The notes: generated by a model from the sequence alone, not told the origin. A stretch of DNA of 64,000 bases from Methanoculleus chikugoensis (GCF_019669965.1 NZ_AP019781.1:620001-684000), one strand, 5' to 3'. Counted from the first letter of the stretch, positions 1 to 8,741 are shown. Made by a program: numbers and translations.

Positions 1-668
1 CATCACGCCCCGGGGATATCACCGGAAGTACGTATACTGACCTTGCGGCGGTCACGCCGGAGGCCTACGCGATAGCGAGCGCGAGCCGGAACCTGGCCCG
101 GGAGCGGGTGGGGAACGTCACCCTCGAAGACCGGATCCGGCAACGGTGCTCGGTCGCGGTCGGCGACTTTGCGATGGCCGATCTCATGCGCTTTGCCGGC
201 GACCCGGTCGAGTCCGGGGTTGCCGCGCTTGCCTGCCGGGCACCGATCGTCGTCGATATCCGGATGGTGCAGGCGGGCATCCTGAAACGCGGGCACGCAA
301 GTGAGATCGTCTGCGCCCTCGACTACGGCGAGGATATCGCCCGCGAGCGCGGGATCACCCGGACGTCGGCGGGATTTCTCGCCCTGCGCGACCGGCTGGA
401 TGGGGCGATCGTAGTGATCGGGAACGCTCCTTCGGCGCTTCTCGTCGTCTGCGAGATGATCCGGGAAGGAGTCCGGCCGGCGCTGGTCGTCGGGACCCCG
501 GTGGGGTTCGTGAACGCCGCGGAATCGAAGGAAGCGCTCCGCGCCCTTGACGTGCCGTCGGTCTCGAACGCCGGTACCCGGGGCGGGACGCCGGTCGCGG
601 TGGCGGCGACAAACGAGATCATCACGATTCATGCTGAGCGTGGAGGTCATGCGGGACCCGGTTACTGA
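1..668 (+). CDS. cbiC: Cobalt-precorrin-8 methylmutase CbiC (5' end outside window)
   Basis: Moves the C11 methyl group to C12 on the corrin ring, giving cobyrinate, in anaerobic cobalamin synthesis in the cytoplasm. The frame is open from base 3 with no in-window start that fits the family; the first residues read TDLAAVTPEAYAIA followed by SRNLAR, which matches the N-terminal part of CbiC/CobH proteins, so the true start lies upstream. Later parts include VDIRMVQAG, GNAPSALL and a C-terminal SNAGTRGGTPVAVA segment typical of the family. It overlaps the start of cbiD by 20 bases and is followed by cbiE, forming one operon. The family call is strong; only the start is missing. Confidence 0.93.
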   Translation, partial: SRPGDITGSTYTDLAAVTPEAYAIASASRNLARERVGNVTLEDRIRQRCSVAVGDFAMADLMRFAGDPVESGVAALACRAPIVVDIRMVQAGILKRGHASEIVCALDYGEDIARERGITRTSAGFLALRDRLDGAIVVIGNAPSALLVVCEMIREGVRPALVVGTPVGFVNAAESKEALRALDVPSVSNAGTRGGTPVAVAATNEIITIHAERGGHAGPGY

Positions 669-1662
669 CTTCGAATACCCCGCGGCATGGGTGGCGGCCT
701 GCCGCTCCCCGGACCTTCTCGACGACGTCCGGCGGGGCGTTGCGGTCCTGACCGCGTCCGGATCGGTTCTCCGCCGGGGGTTCACGACCGGGACGACGGC
801 AGCCGCGGCCTGCAAGGCTGCGATCCTCTCGCTCGCCTGCGAGACCGTTCGAGAGGTGGACGTCACCCTCCCCTGCGGCATCGCGGTCCGGCTCCCGGTC
901 GACGGCTACCGCGGGCGGGCGTCCTGCCTGAAGGACGCCGGGGACTACGCCACCGACGTAACAGGGGGACTTGAGTTCGTGGCGATGGCGGCCCCCTCCC
1001 TCTCGGGCGGAGTTCAGTTCGTCCCCGGCGAGGGCATCGGGAGTTTCTCCCGCGACACACCCCGCCACCGGCAGGGGACGGCCGCGATAAGCGCTCCGGC
1101 GCTCGACTGCATCCGGCGCTCCATCGACGAGGCGGTGGAGGAGGCGGATCTCGGCGGGGTCACGGTCATCCTCACCATCCCCCGGGGGGCGGAGGTGGCG
1201 CAGAAGACGCTGAATCCCCGGGTAGGGGTACATGCGGGGATATCCGTCCTCGGGACGACCGGGTTCGTGGAGCCCTGGGACGATCACGTGACGGAGGGGG
1301 TGGTCGACCGGATCGCCCACGCTCCCGGAGCGGTCGTGCTGACGACCGGCAGGCTCGGCCTGCGTTACTCCCGTCTCCTCTTCCCGGAGCACGAGGCGAT
1401 CCTGGCCGGGAACAACCTTGAGGAGGCGCTCCGGGCGGCCGGTGACGATACCGTGATCTGCGGGCTGCCCGGCCTGATCCTGAAGTTCATCAACCCCGAT
1501 GTCCTCGAGGGCACAGGGTGCGCGACGGTGGAGGAACTCTCGGCGACCCCGCTCTGGGAGGAGACGGTTCGCCGGGAGCTTGTGGCCTTCCAGTCCCGCT
1601 ACCCCCGCGTCCGGGTCGTGATCGTCGACCGCGACGGCCGGATCATCGGGGAGTCGCCGTGA
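649..1662 (+). CDS. cbiD: Cobalt-precorrin-5B C1-methyltransferase CbiD
   Basis: Methylates C1 of cobalt-precorrin-5B with S-adenosylmethionine in the anaerobic corrin pathway. The protein of about 337 residues begins MRDPVTDFEYP and carries the family hallmark GFTTGTTAAAACKAA near residue 45; later come VTIPRGAE-like (LTIPRGAEVAQ) and GLPGLILKF segments. Two in-frame ATGs exist, at 631 and 649. I chose 649 because the protein then begins as family members do, although the GGAGG at 642-646 sits unusually close to it. The gene overlaps cbiC upstream and shares four bases (GTGA) with cbiE downstream, so the three are probably translationally coupled. Confidence 0.93.
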   Translation: MRDPVTDFEYPAAWVAACRSPDLLDDVRRGVAVLTASGSVLRRGFTTGTTAAAACKAAILSLACETVREVDVTLPCGIAVRLPVDGYRGRASCLKDAGDYATDVTGGLEFVAMAAPSLSGGVQFVPGEGIGSFSRDTPRHRQGTAAISAPALDCIRRSIDEAVEEADLGGVTVILTIPRGAEVAQKTLNPRVGVHAGISVLGTTGFVEPWDDHVTEGVVDRIAHAPGAVVLTTGRLGLRYSRLLFPEHEAILAGNNLEEALRAAGDDTVICGLPGLILKFINPDVLEGTGCATVEELSATPLWEETVRRELVAFQSRYPRVRVVIVDRDGRIIGESP

Positions 1663-2231
1663 AGATCGTCGGGGTGGGCTGCGGCCCCGGTATGCTGACC
1701 CCGGAGGCAGCGACCGTCATCGCGGGCGCATCGCTCGTTTACGGCTCGGCCCGGGCGATCGCCCTTGCCCGCGACGCCATCGCGCCGGGATCTGAGGTGC
1801 ACGAGATCGAGGATTACCGGAGCCTCCGCTCCCTCCCGGCCCATGCTGTCGTCCTCTCGACCGGGGATCCGATGCTTGCAGGGCTCGGCTACCTTCCGGG
1901 CGAGGTCGTCCCCGGGATCTCCTCGCTCCAGGTCGCGTTCGCCCGCCTGAAGGTTCCGCTGGCGCGGGCCGCGGTCGTCTCCGCCCACGGGAAGGATCAC
2001 GCCCGGGCGATAGCGGAGGCGCGGGAGGAGGTCGCCCGGGGCCGGGTCGTCTTCCTCGTCGCCGACCCGGCCTTCGACGTCGGGGCGCTCGCGGCAGCCC
2101 TCCCGCCGGAGACCCGGCTTGCCGTCTGCGAGGATCTCGGCTACCCAACTGAACGGATCGCCGTCGGGACGGCAGCAGAGCCCCCGGTGCCGCGGGGCGA
2201 TCTCTTCGTGGTGGTGGCGGGGGAGTTTTAG
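1659..2231 (+). CDS. cbiE: Cobalt-precorrin-7 C5-methyltransferase CbiE
   Basis: Tetrapyrrole methyltransferase of the anaerobic cobalamin pathway, 190 residues. It begins with the glycine-rich VGVGCGPGMLTPEA motif, then LSTGDPMLAGLG and VVPGISSLQVAFA, which form the SAM and substrate cleft in this fold, and ends in a GDLFVVVAGEF strand. The start is a GTG inside a GTGA overlap with the cbiD stop, the only start that gives the proper N-terminus. No CbiT (C15-methyltransferase/decarboxylase) domain is fused, so cbiT must be encoded elsewhere. It is the last gene of the cbiC-D-E group visible here. Confidence 0.92.
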   Translation: MKIVGVGCGPGMLTPEAATVIAGASLVYGSARAIALARDAIAPGSEVHEIEDYRSLRSLPAHAVVLSTGDPMLAGLGYLPGEVVPGISSLQVAFARLKVPLARAAVVSAHGKDHARAIAEAREEVARGRVVFLVADPAFDVGALAAALPPETRLAVCEDLGYPTERIAVGTAAEPPVPRGDLFVVVAGEF

Positions 2232-2633
2232 AAGGCGTCCGATCCGGATACATCACCAGAGGATAGGGGATGCATCCCCTTCCGGATTTGAAGTCTCAGT
2301 AATTCGCTAATTTCGGTGCCCGACACTGAGCAATGCGGCTTCGTACAATTCGGTACCGAGGAGTTGATAACACCCGGCCACCGGAGTTCGCGTTCTTCGC
2401 GGCTCGCACCTTCGGTGCTCCAACTCCTTCCCCAGCGGGGGAAGTCGTTCTTCGTGTGAGGTGACGGTAGGCGCAGTGGCGAGATCTCACGCGAAGAGCG
2501 CGAAGCCGCGAAGGACGACAGGCCGAAAGGCAGGAGCGTGAGAAGCCATCAGGCTTCGAGCCGCGAAGAATGCGAAGAGATCGGTGGAATACTGAACGTC
2601 ACGCTATTCCGCGGGTGGCTGGAACTACATGAT
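2232..2633. other. Gene-free stretch with dispersed palindromic repeat
   Basis: No credible gene. The stretch is rich in TTCGCG/CGCGAA words: 2389-2402, 2486-2513 and 2562-2577 carry variants of a CACGCGAAGAGCGCGAAGC-type repeat that recurs near 4.1 kb and 54.6 kb. It separates the cobalamin operon from an insertion-sequence remnant and looks like accessory DNA. Confidence 0.6.
2486..2513 (+). repeat. Dispersed CGCGAAG repeat, copy 1
   Basis: The core reads CACGCGAAGAGCGCGAAG followed by CCGCGAAG. Nearly the same core stands at 54645-54676, and an inverted pair at 4107-4175. All copies are intergenic. The function is unknown; the palindromic TTCGCG and CGCGAA words suggest a miniature mobile or structural repeat. 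Confidence 0.6.
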
Positions 2634-2948
2634 CTACACTGTGGGAGCCGCGAGATCCGCCGCGGCGCTCTCTTTCTTCCGGAACTCGTAGCCCGAGCGG
2701 AGGAGATCGAGAAGGATCGCCTGGTACGCCCCCCGCCTGCAGAGTTCGAGGTGGTAGCGGTGCACCGTCGATTTCGTCCCGTACCTCGCCGGGACGTCGC
2801 TCCAGGCGCACCCGGTGGTGAGAACGTAGAGAATCCCGTTGAAGAGGTTCCGGGGATCGCGCCTTGGTCTCCCGATATGAGGTTTCTGGGGCGGGAGGTG
2901 TCTTTTGACGATCTCCCAGAGGTCGTCGTCGATCTCCCGAAATGTCAT
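2634..2948 (-). CDS. IS5-family transposase N-terminal ORF (orfA, DUF4096-like)
   Basis: A protein of 104 residues starting MTFREIDDDLWEIVKRHLPP, followed by GRPRRDP and GILYVLTTGCAWSDVP, then GTKSTVHRYHLELC. These are the helix-turn-helix N-terminal motifs of IS5-type transposases, which are often split into orfA and orfB. No DDE catalytic orfB follows downstream (below 2634), so the element is probably a remnant or a solo orfA. An AT-rich ACTATAAGG element about 40 bases upstream could serve as its own TATA box. The last 15 residues (KESAAADLAAPTV) look unlike family ends and may read into flanking DNA. Confidence 0.75.
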   Translation of the reverse strand: MTFREIDDDLWEIVKRHLPPQKPHIGRPRRDPRNLFNGILYVLTTGCAWSDVPARYGTKSTVHRYHLELCRRGAYQAILLDLLRSGYEFRKKESAAADLAAPTV

Positions 2949-2999
2949 GAGCGCCGCATACCCCGGCGAAGCCTTATAGTTTTGGGACGCCTCAAGGGC

Positions 3000-3923
3000 T
3001 CACGCGGATTCGTAGTTCATGACGATGATCTCGCGGACCTCTCCCCGTTTCGACCCGTCGCAGTTGATCGCCCTCCTTGCCGGAACCCGGTCGATACGGT
3101 ACCCGGCGTAGAGATCGTCGAAGAATGCGTCATCCGGGTCGGCGTTTCTCGGATCGGAGTTGCTCAGCATCAGTCTCGCCCCCTTTGCGTCGCAGCGTGC
3201 GTAGAATGCCCCCAGGCGCCTCTGCTCCTCGTCGGAGAACCTGTTCTTCGAGTACTGCGTGAACGACGACGTTTGGTTCAGCGGCCGGTAGGGCGGATCG
3301 AAGTAGACGAAGGAGTCTTTTGAGATATACGGCTCCGCCTGCGTGAAGTCGCCGAGATGGATGGTCGTGTTCCGGAACGCGAGCGAGTCGGTCAGAAGAA
3401 CCTCTTCGTGCAGGATCTTCGGCGTTTTGTACCTGCCGAACGGGACGTTGAATCCGCCCCGGGAGTTCACCCGGTAGAGGCCGTTGAAGCACGTCCTGTT
3501 GAGGAAGATGAACCGTCCCGCCCGTTCGACCCACGCGTCGCCGTACCCGGCAAAGTCGATCTCCTTCTTCTCGCGGTTGAACGCCTCCCTGACAGCGTAG
3601 TAGTAATCTCTCCGCCCGGCATCGTCTTTCGAGAGAAACTCGTCCTCGACGCCGCGGAGGTAGTCGATGAGAGCGGAGACGTCGTTCTTCACGACGGTAT
3701 AGGCGAGGACGAGGTCCTCGTTGATGTCGAAGAGGTGGCACTCCCTGAACGCAAAGGTGCTGTTGAAGTGAAAGTAGACCGCCCCGCCGCCCATGAACGG
3801 TTCGACGAAGACCGGAAGGGTTCCCTCGGCGAGTTCCCGCGGAACTCTCGCGGTGAACGCATCGAGCAGTTGCGTCTTGCCGCCTGCCCACTTGAGGAAC
3901 GGTCGTGCGGTGGTTGTCGCCAT
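3000..3923 (-). CDS. DNA adenine methylase, Dam/DpnM type (M.DpnII-like)
   Basis: N6-adenine methyltransferase of the D12 class, predicted to methylate duplex DNA, probably at GATC (family inference). The protein of about 307 residues begins MATTTARPFLKWAGGKTQLL; FLKWAGGK is the SAM-binding motif I of Dam enzymes. VEPFMGGGAVYFHF and LFDINEDLVLAY follow, then the catalytic motif FVYFDPPYRPL (DPPY). An upstream in-frame ATG at 3977 would add 18 residues that do not resemble the family, so I chose 3923. A second methyltransferase lies about 310 bases upstream on the same strand, as in DpnII-type systems, but no nuclease gene is visible between or beside them. Confidence 0.9.
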   Translation of the reverse strand: MATTTARPFLKWAGGKTQLLDAFTARVPRELAEGTLPVFVEPFMGGGAVYFHFNSTFAFRECHLFDINEDLVLAYTVVKNDVSALIDYLRGVEDEFLSKDDAGRRDYYYAVREAFNREKKEIDFAGYGDAWVERAGRFIFLNRTCFNGLYRVNSRGGFNVPFGRYKTPKILHEEVLLTDSLAFRNTTIHLGDFTQAEPYISKDSFVYFDPPYRPLNQTSSFTQYSKNRFSDEEQRRLGAFYARCDAKGARLMLSNSDPRNADPDDAFFDDLYAGYRIDRVPARRAINCDGSKRGEVREIIVMNYESA

Positions 3924-4234
3924 CGGTCTCTTCTCATCGGGATGAATGCTGGAAGAGAGGTTGGCCTCGAAGGGCATTAGCGTTGTCCGTCTCGCGCATC
4001 GGTTTCAGCCGCTACTTACCGCCCGTCCGAACGCCCTGCTTTTGGGCTTTGTTGAACCTCTCCCTCAGAGGACGAATCACCTCCAGATTATCTATGCATC
4101 ACCGATTCACGCGAAGAACGCGAAGTCTGGATGGGTACTGATGGACTCCTTCGCGTTCTTCGCGTCTTCGCGTGAGGCCACATCACTGACTTCTATTGGA
4201 AATCGGGTAGTATCCAGAGATTGTGGAAAGCATT
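3924..4234. other. Intergenic stretch between two methyltransferase genes
   Basis: No gene is seen. In a DpnII-type locus this is a place where a nuclease gene could lie, but all frames are poor. It holds a strong inverted repeat (4107-4175) built from the dispersed CGCGAAG element. Confidence 0.6.
4107..4175. repeat. Inverted pair of the dispersed CGCGAAG repeat
   Basis: The left arm CGCGAAGAACGCGAAG (4110-4125) and right arm CTTCGCGTTCTTCGCG (4149-4164) are perfect reverse complements of 16 bases around a 23-base loop. Both arms are copies of the repeat found at 2486 and 54645. It could act as a strong transcript hairpin between the two methyltransferase genes or be a miniature transposable element. 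Confidence 0.75.
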
Positions 4235-5215
4235 TCAACCGCGCTGTTTTTTCAGCATCTTTTCGATCGCCCACCGGCCCCGGCCGAGTTCTCCTCCCAG
4301 GATCTCGACCGCCCTCTTCTTCGTCTCGCCGGACTCGATGAGCGCGGTGAACCGGGAGACGAGGGTCTCGCGGTCGGCGTCCGTCCAGGGTTTGCCCCGG
4401 TTCGCCGGCTCCCCGGTTCGCGGTGTCCGGAGCGTGGGGAGCAGACTGCCCGGCGTGACATCCCGCAGTTCCGCGATCTTCAGGTCGAAGACCTGCTTTG
4501 AGGCCTCGAACCCGGTTGCCCGGCGGTTGAGGCCGACGGCCGCCTTTGCCGTCGTAAATCCGCCGAGGAACATGTCGCAGACGAGATCGCCCTCGTTGCT
4601 GCTGTACTGGAGTATCTTTACGAGCAGCTCCGTCGGTAGTTCGTTCTTGTTCTTCGCCTGCCCCGGTTTGTACTCGCGGTTGATGCACCAGACGTCTTCG
4701 CGGTCGCGGTAGTTCAGCGACCCGTTCTCCGGCCCCTTCTCCCCGGCCCCGTAGCGCGACTCCAGGTTGAACGTCCGCTCGCCGCCCGGTTTTTCGTAGA
4801 AGAGGATGTGGTAGTGGGAGGAGACGTACTTTCTGCTCGTGTAGACGCCGAAGTTGTAGCGCCATATGATATGGTTGACCTCGCGAAGGTGCGTCCCGCG
4901 CAGTGCGTGGAGGATGTGGTAGAGGTTCGTGTAGCCCGAGACGATGTAGATCGACCCGCCCGGCCTTAGTATCCGTTCGGCTTCCCGTATCCAGTTATTG
5001 CTGAACTCCCCGTAATCGGATGCGGGAACCTCGATGTAGCCGTCGACGACGAACGCCTCGTCACGGTTGTAGTGCTGGTGCAACCGGTCGCCGTTGATGC
5101 CGTAAGGGGGGTCGGTGACGATCAGGTCGACCGAGTCGTCGGGGATATGCGCTCTTGTCCCCGCGATGCAGTCGCCGTTGTAGAAGACGTTGCCGTTGAT
5201 CTCCTCGAATCTCAT
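4235..5215 (-). CDS. Site-specific DNA methyltransferase (DPPY class) with helix-turn-helix-like tail
   Basis: The protein of about 326 residues begins MRFEEINGNVFYNGDCIAG. The catalytic motif VTDPPYGI lies near residue 50, then LRPGGSIYIVSGY, and the SAM-binding FLGGFTTAKAAVGLNR near residue 235, the motif order of beta-class N6-adenine or N4-cytosine methyltransferases such as DpnA. The last 60 residues (from GKPWTDADRETLVSRF to RGRWAIEKMLKK) resemble a SANT/Myb-like helical DNA-binding unit, not a standard part of the family. The start at 5215 has a GGGGA four bases upstream; a longer reading to 5311 lacks this. It pairs with the Dam-type gene downstream. Target specificity cannot be read from sequence. 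Confidence 0.85.
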   Translation of the reverse strand: MRFEEINGNVFYNGDCIAGTRAHIPDDSVDLIVTDPPYGINGDRLHQHYNRDEAFVVDGYIEVPASDYGEFSNNWIREAERILRPGGSIYIVSGYTNLYHILHALRGTHLREVNHIIWRYNFGVYTSRKYVSSHYHILFYEKPGGERTFNLESRYGAGEKGPENGSLNYRDREDVWCINREYKPGQAKNKNELPTELLVKILQYSSNEGDLVCDMFLGGFTTAKAAVGLNRRATGFEASKQVFDLKIAELRDVTPGSLLPTLRTPRTGEPANRGKPWTDADRETLVSRFTALIESGETKKRAVEILGGELGRGRWAIEKMLKKQRG

Positions 5216-5375
5216 GTTTTCCCCGCAGGCTACAACGTATTCACGTTGGTCGTGCGAGCATAAGATACTCGTTATGGCCCCGTCTCTCTCCCTGTTGCCG
5301 GGAGGTAGCATTAAGACGGTTCACACGAACGAAAAACTGGCTACCAGGAATATAGCAGCCCCGGGAGTTTGGATC

Positions 5376-7730
5376 GTGGCACATTCAGAGGACTCAGAGA
5401 GTGCGTTACGCACCGTAGCGCCGGATCGGGGGGTTCACGAACGCATGGCAGCCATCATGGCCGAGAACGAGACACTCCGGCGCGAGAACGCCGCGCTGCA
5501 GTCCGTAAAGGACGCGCTCCGGGAGAGCGAGGAGCGTTACCGGCGCCTCTTCGAGGCCGACCTCACCGGGGATGTTGTCGCCGCCCCGGACGGTCGGATA
5601 CTCTCCTGCAACCCGGCGTTCGCAAGGATATTCGGTTTTGCCTCGAGGGGAGAGGCCCCGGGTACCGATATCCGGGATCTCTTCGAGGATCCTGGTGACC
5701 TGGACCGGGTCGTCGCAAGCCTCCGGAAGGAAGGAAAGATAGAGAACGTGGGTCGGACACGGAGGCGCCGGGACGGAACCCGCATCCATATCGTAGAGAA
5801 TGTGGTCGGGCGTTTTGGCCCCGGCGGCGAGTTACTCGAGATCCAGGGCTACATCTACGACGATTCGGAGCGCAAACGGGCGGAGGAGGCTCTCCGGGAG
5901 AGCATGGAGTGGTACCGCCAGGCGCTCGACAACCCGCTCATCGGCTACGCTCACTGCGAGGTCGTTGTCGATGCTGCCGGAAAGCCCGTTGACTACATTT
6001 ACCTGGAGGTCAACCGGGCGTTTGAACTCTTTACCGGGCTTAGATGGGAAGAGGTCGCGAATCGTCGGGTGACTGAAGTTCTCCACCTGGATGAGGCTGC
6101 CGGAATCATTGCAATCTACGGGAACGTAGCGCTGACGGGAGAATCTACGGCGTTTCAGTACCCTGTGCCGACTCTTGCGAAATGGTTCGAGGTCACCGCG
6201 TTTTCACATCAACGGGGACGATTTACAACCTTCTTCACCGACATCACCGAGCGCAAACGGGTGGAGGAGGCTCTCCGGGAGAGCGAGGAGCGTTACCGGC
6301 GGCTCTTCGAAGACGATCTCACCGGGGACTTCCTCACCGTCGCGGATGGCCGGATAATCGCCTGCAACCCGGCGTTCGTCAGGATGTTCGGGTTTGATTC
6401 CGTAGATGATGCACTGGACACCAACATTCTGGATCTCTATGAAGATCCCCGTGATCGGGGCATGCTCCTCGCACGCCTGCAGAGGGACGGGAAGGTCGAG
6501 AACGAGGGGAGGGTCCGGAAGCGCCGGGACGGGGCACGCATCCATGTCGTAGAGAACGTGGTCGGACGCTTCAACGCGGACGGCGAACTCCTGGAGACCC
6601 AGGGTTACGTCTACGACGACTCCGAGCGCAAACGGGCGGAGGAAGCCCTGCGCGAGAGCGAGGAGCGGTTCCGGGCGGTTCTCGAGAACTCGCTCGACGC
6701 GGCCTACCGGCGCAACCTCCGGGCCGACCGCTACGATTACATGAGTCCGGTTATCCGGGAGATCCTTGGCTTCACCCCGGAGGAGATGGCTGCGATGAGC
6801 CTTGAGGAGGTCATGGAGCGGATCCATCCCGACGACCGGCGGTCGGTCGAGGCGGAACTGGACGCCGCTGCCGCCTCAGCGAGAGGTCTCCTCGTATACC
6901 GGTTTCTGGCGAAAAGCGGGGAGTACCGCTGGCTTGAAGACCACCTCATGGTGATCCGTGATCCCGGCGGCCGGCCGCTCTACCGGGGCGGCATCGTCCG
7001 CGACGTCACCGGACGAAAGGAGGCCGAGGCGGAGCTCGCCCGGGTACACCGGGATCTCCGGTCCGCTCACCGGGAGGCGAACCTCTACCTCGATATCCTG
7101 ACCCACGATATCGGGAACACGGAGAACGTCTCGGACCTCTATGCTGAACTGCTTGTCGACTCCGTGGAGGGCCAGGCGGCCGGGTACGCGGCGAACCTGA
7201 AGCGGAGCATAACGAAGAGCATCGAGATCCTCGGCATCGTCTCAAAGATCCGGCAGATTCATGCAGGGCCGCCCACGCTCCGGCCGACCGACCTCGATGC
7301 GGTCATCCGGACCGAGATCGACCACTTCCCGGCCGTCCCCATCAGTTACGAGGGTGCATCGTGCAAGGTCGTTGCCGACGGTCTCCTCTGCGAGGTCTTC
7401 ACGAACCTGATCGGCAACGCCGTCAAGCACGGCGGCCCCGGCGTCGCCGTAACCGTCCGGGTCGAAGAGCAGAACGGCGAGGTGCTGGTGACGGTCGCGG
7501 ATACCGGTCGGGGCGTCCCGGACGACCAGAAAGAGGAGATTTTTCACCGCTACGAGAGAAAGCAACGGGGCGTGGGCGAGGGGCTCGGGCTGTACCTCGT
7601 GCAGATCCTCATCGACCGATACGGGGGGAGGATCTGGGTCGAAGACCGGGTGCCGGGGCATCCGGAAGAGGGAGCGGCATTCTCCTTCTTGCTCCGGGAG
7701 ACAGATGCCGTCCGTCCTTCCGGCCGTTGA
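5376..7730 (+). CDS. Cytoplasmic PAS-repeat sensor histidine kinase
   Basis: The protein is about 784 residues long with no membrane segment. A short coiled coil (AENETLRRENAAL) leads into four PAS-type domains at roughly 50-175, 176-300, 302-427 and 428-560, each but the last ending in an ERKR.EEALRES linker. The kinase core has LYLDILTHDIGN with the phospho-accepting His near residue 577, an N-box NLIGNAVKHGG near 675, VADTGRGVPDD, and a GEGLGLYLVQILID G-box. The first and third PAS units are close copies. I chose the GTG at 5376 because GGGAG lies 8 bases before it; ATG 5445 is an alternative. No response regulator gene is adjacent, so the partner is unknown. The gene diverges from the methyltransferase. 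Confidence 0.88.
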   Translation: MAHSEDSESALRTVAPDRGVHERMAAIMAENETLRRENAALQSVKDALRESEERYRRLFEADLTGDVVAAPDGRILSCNPAFARIFGFASRGEAPGTDIRDLFEDPGDLDRVVASLRKEGKIENVGRTRRRRDGTRIHIVENVVGRFGPGGELLEIQGYIYDDSERKRAEEALRESMEWYRQALDNPLIGYAHCEVVVDAAGKPVDYIYLEVNRAFELFTGLRWEEVANRRVTEVLHLDEAAGIIAIYGNVALTGESTAFQYPVPTLAKWFEVTAFSHQRGRFTTFFTDITERKRVEEALRESEERYRRLFEDDLTGDFLTVADGRIIACNPAFVRMFGFDSVDDALDTNILDLYEDPRDRGMLLARLQRDGKVENEGRVRKRRDGARIHVVENVVGRFNADGELLETQGYVYDDSERKRAEEALRESEERFRAVLENSLDAAYRRNLRADRYDYMSPVIREILGFTPEEMAAMSLEEVMERIHPDDRRSVEAELDAAAASARGLLVYRFLAKSGEYRWLEDHLMVIRDPGGRPLYRGGIVRDVTGRKEAEAELARVHRDLRSAHREANLYLDILTHDIGNTENVSDLYAELLVDSVEGQAAGYAANLKRSITKSIEILGIVSKIRQIHAGPPTLRPTDLDAVIRTEIDHFPAVPISYEGASCKVVADGLLCEVFTNLIGNAVKHGGPGVAVTVRVEEQNGEVLVTVADTGRGVPDDQKEEIFHRYERKQRGVGEGLGLYLVQILIDRYGGRIWVEDRVPGHPEEGAAFSFLLRETDAVRPSGR

Positions 7731-7898
7731 GCGTTCACGTCTTCGTCTCGTTCTCCGTTCCGGCGGAACCTCGCCCGGCTGGCGGCGTCGGTGGGGGGGC
7801 AGGGGAAGTCATGCGTGCGCGGGAGAATCAGGCGAGATCCTGCCCGGAGCCGCACGCTCTCTCGGACACGAAATGAGATGAGCCGGTCGATGCCCGTC

Positions 7899-8741
7899 TT
7901 ACCCGGTTTCCCGGATCACCGCCGTTCTCCACTCTACCCCGTGGAGCCCGGCTGTCGTCCAGGCAATCTCCTTCTGCACCGCCTCGCCGCCGTCGGCGAC
8001 AAACCCGTAGACCGCAGTTCCGTAACGCTCGCCGGCGACCCGGCGGGCCACGTCGAGCAGGTCCGGGTAATCGGCGAAGAGCGGGTCTTCAAACGTCATC
8101 CTCCCGATCTGGGCCGGGTCGGTGTCGTAGATCACCCGTCCGTCCGTCTGGATGACCATCACCTGGTACGGGGTGCCGTTCGCCGCTGGTTCGGCGATGC
8201 CTGCAACCAGGGCCTCCGGCCGGAAGACGACGGAGGCGAACCCGGCAAAAAGCCCTTCGTTCGTGAAGATGGGTGCCACGATGACCGTCGCCGGAATGTT
8301 TTCCGCGACCGTGATCACCTCGCTCATGATGGGCCGCTTCGTCGCGAGGATGTGCCGGATATGGGCCTGGCCACCGATCTCCGCACCCTTGATATCGCGG
8401 TACGCCGCCGGTTCGGCGGCGAGAATCGTGCCTTCTGCGTCGCTGACCGTGCAGTCGACGATCGACGGGTCGGTGGCGGAGAGGTTCGCGAGGATTCCGT
8501 GAGCGTCGGCGTCGGAGAGATTGGTCTTTCCGAGTTCGAACGCGGCATGCGCCAGGCGGTTGTCCAGGGCCTCGAGCGCCGCCGTGATGTCGGACTGCAG
8601 GTGGATGAGGAGCGTCGCGGCATCCTCCTCGGCCACGGAGACAGGCGGCGGCGTCGGCTGGTTCAGCGCAGCAAAACCGGTGCCGACGGCGACCAGGACC
8701 GCCAGAGCGGCAACGATCCACGGATATGATTGAGAATTCAT
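7899..8741 (-). CDS. Membrane-anchored Cache-like sensory domain protein
   Basis: A protein of about 280 residues. The N-terminal segment PWIVAALAVLVAVGTGFAAL is a signal anchor, so the rest lies outside the membrane. The soluble part has a long helix (LLIHLQSDITAALEALDN) and then strands such as VDCTVSDAEGTILAAEP, TVIVAPIFTNEGLFAGF and YQVMVIQTDGRVIYD that resemble a Cache/PAS-like ligand-binding fold. No kinase, HAMP or methyl-accepting domain follows, so it may pass a signal to a separate partner; the histidine kinase is convergent next door, but a link is only a guess. A GTG nine bases upstream (8750) is an alternative start. Confidence 0.65.
   Translation of the reverse strand: MNSQSYPWIVAALAVLVAVGTGFAALNQPTPPPVSVAEEDAATLLIHLQSDITAALEALDNRLAHAAFELGKTNLSDADAHGILANLSATDPSIVDCTVSDAEGTILAAEPAAYRDIKGAEIGGQAHIRHILATKRPIMSEVITVAENIPATVIVAPIFTNEGLFAGFASVVFRPEALVAGIAEPAANGTPYQVMVIQTDGRVIYDTDPAQIGRMTFEDPLFADYPDLLDVARRVAGERYGTAVYGFVADGGEAVQKEIAWTTAGLHGVEWRTAVIRETG

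Noticed and set aside
2599-2811. Minus-strand ORF taken as orfB of the IS5 element
   Set aside because: It overlaps orfA in another frame and shows no DDE or other transposase motif.
7791-8729. Plus-strand ORF opposite the Cache-domain gene
   Set aside because: Antisense shadow rich in Arg, Gly and Asp; no signal peptide or family motif.
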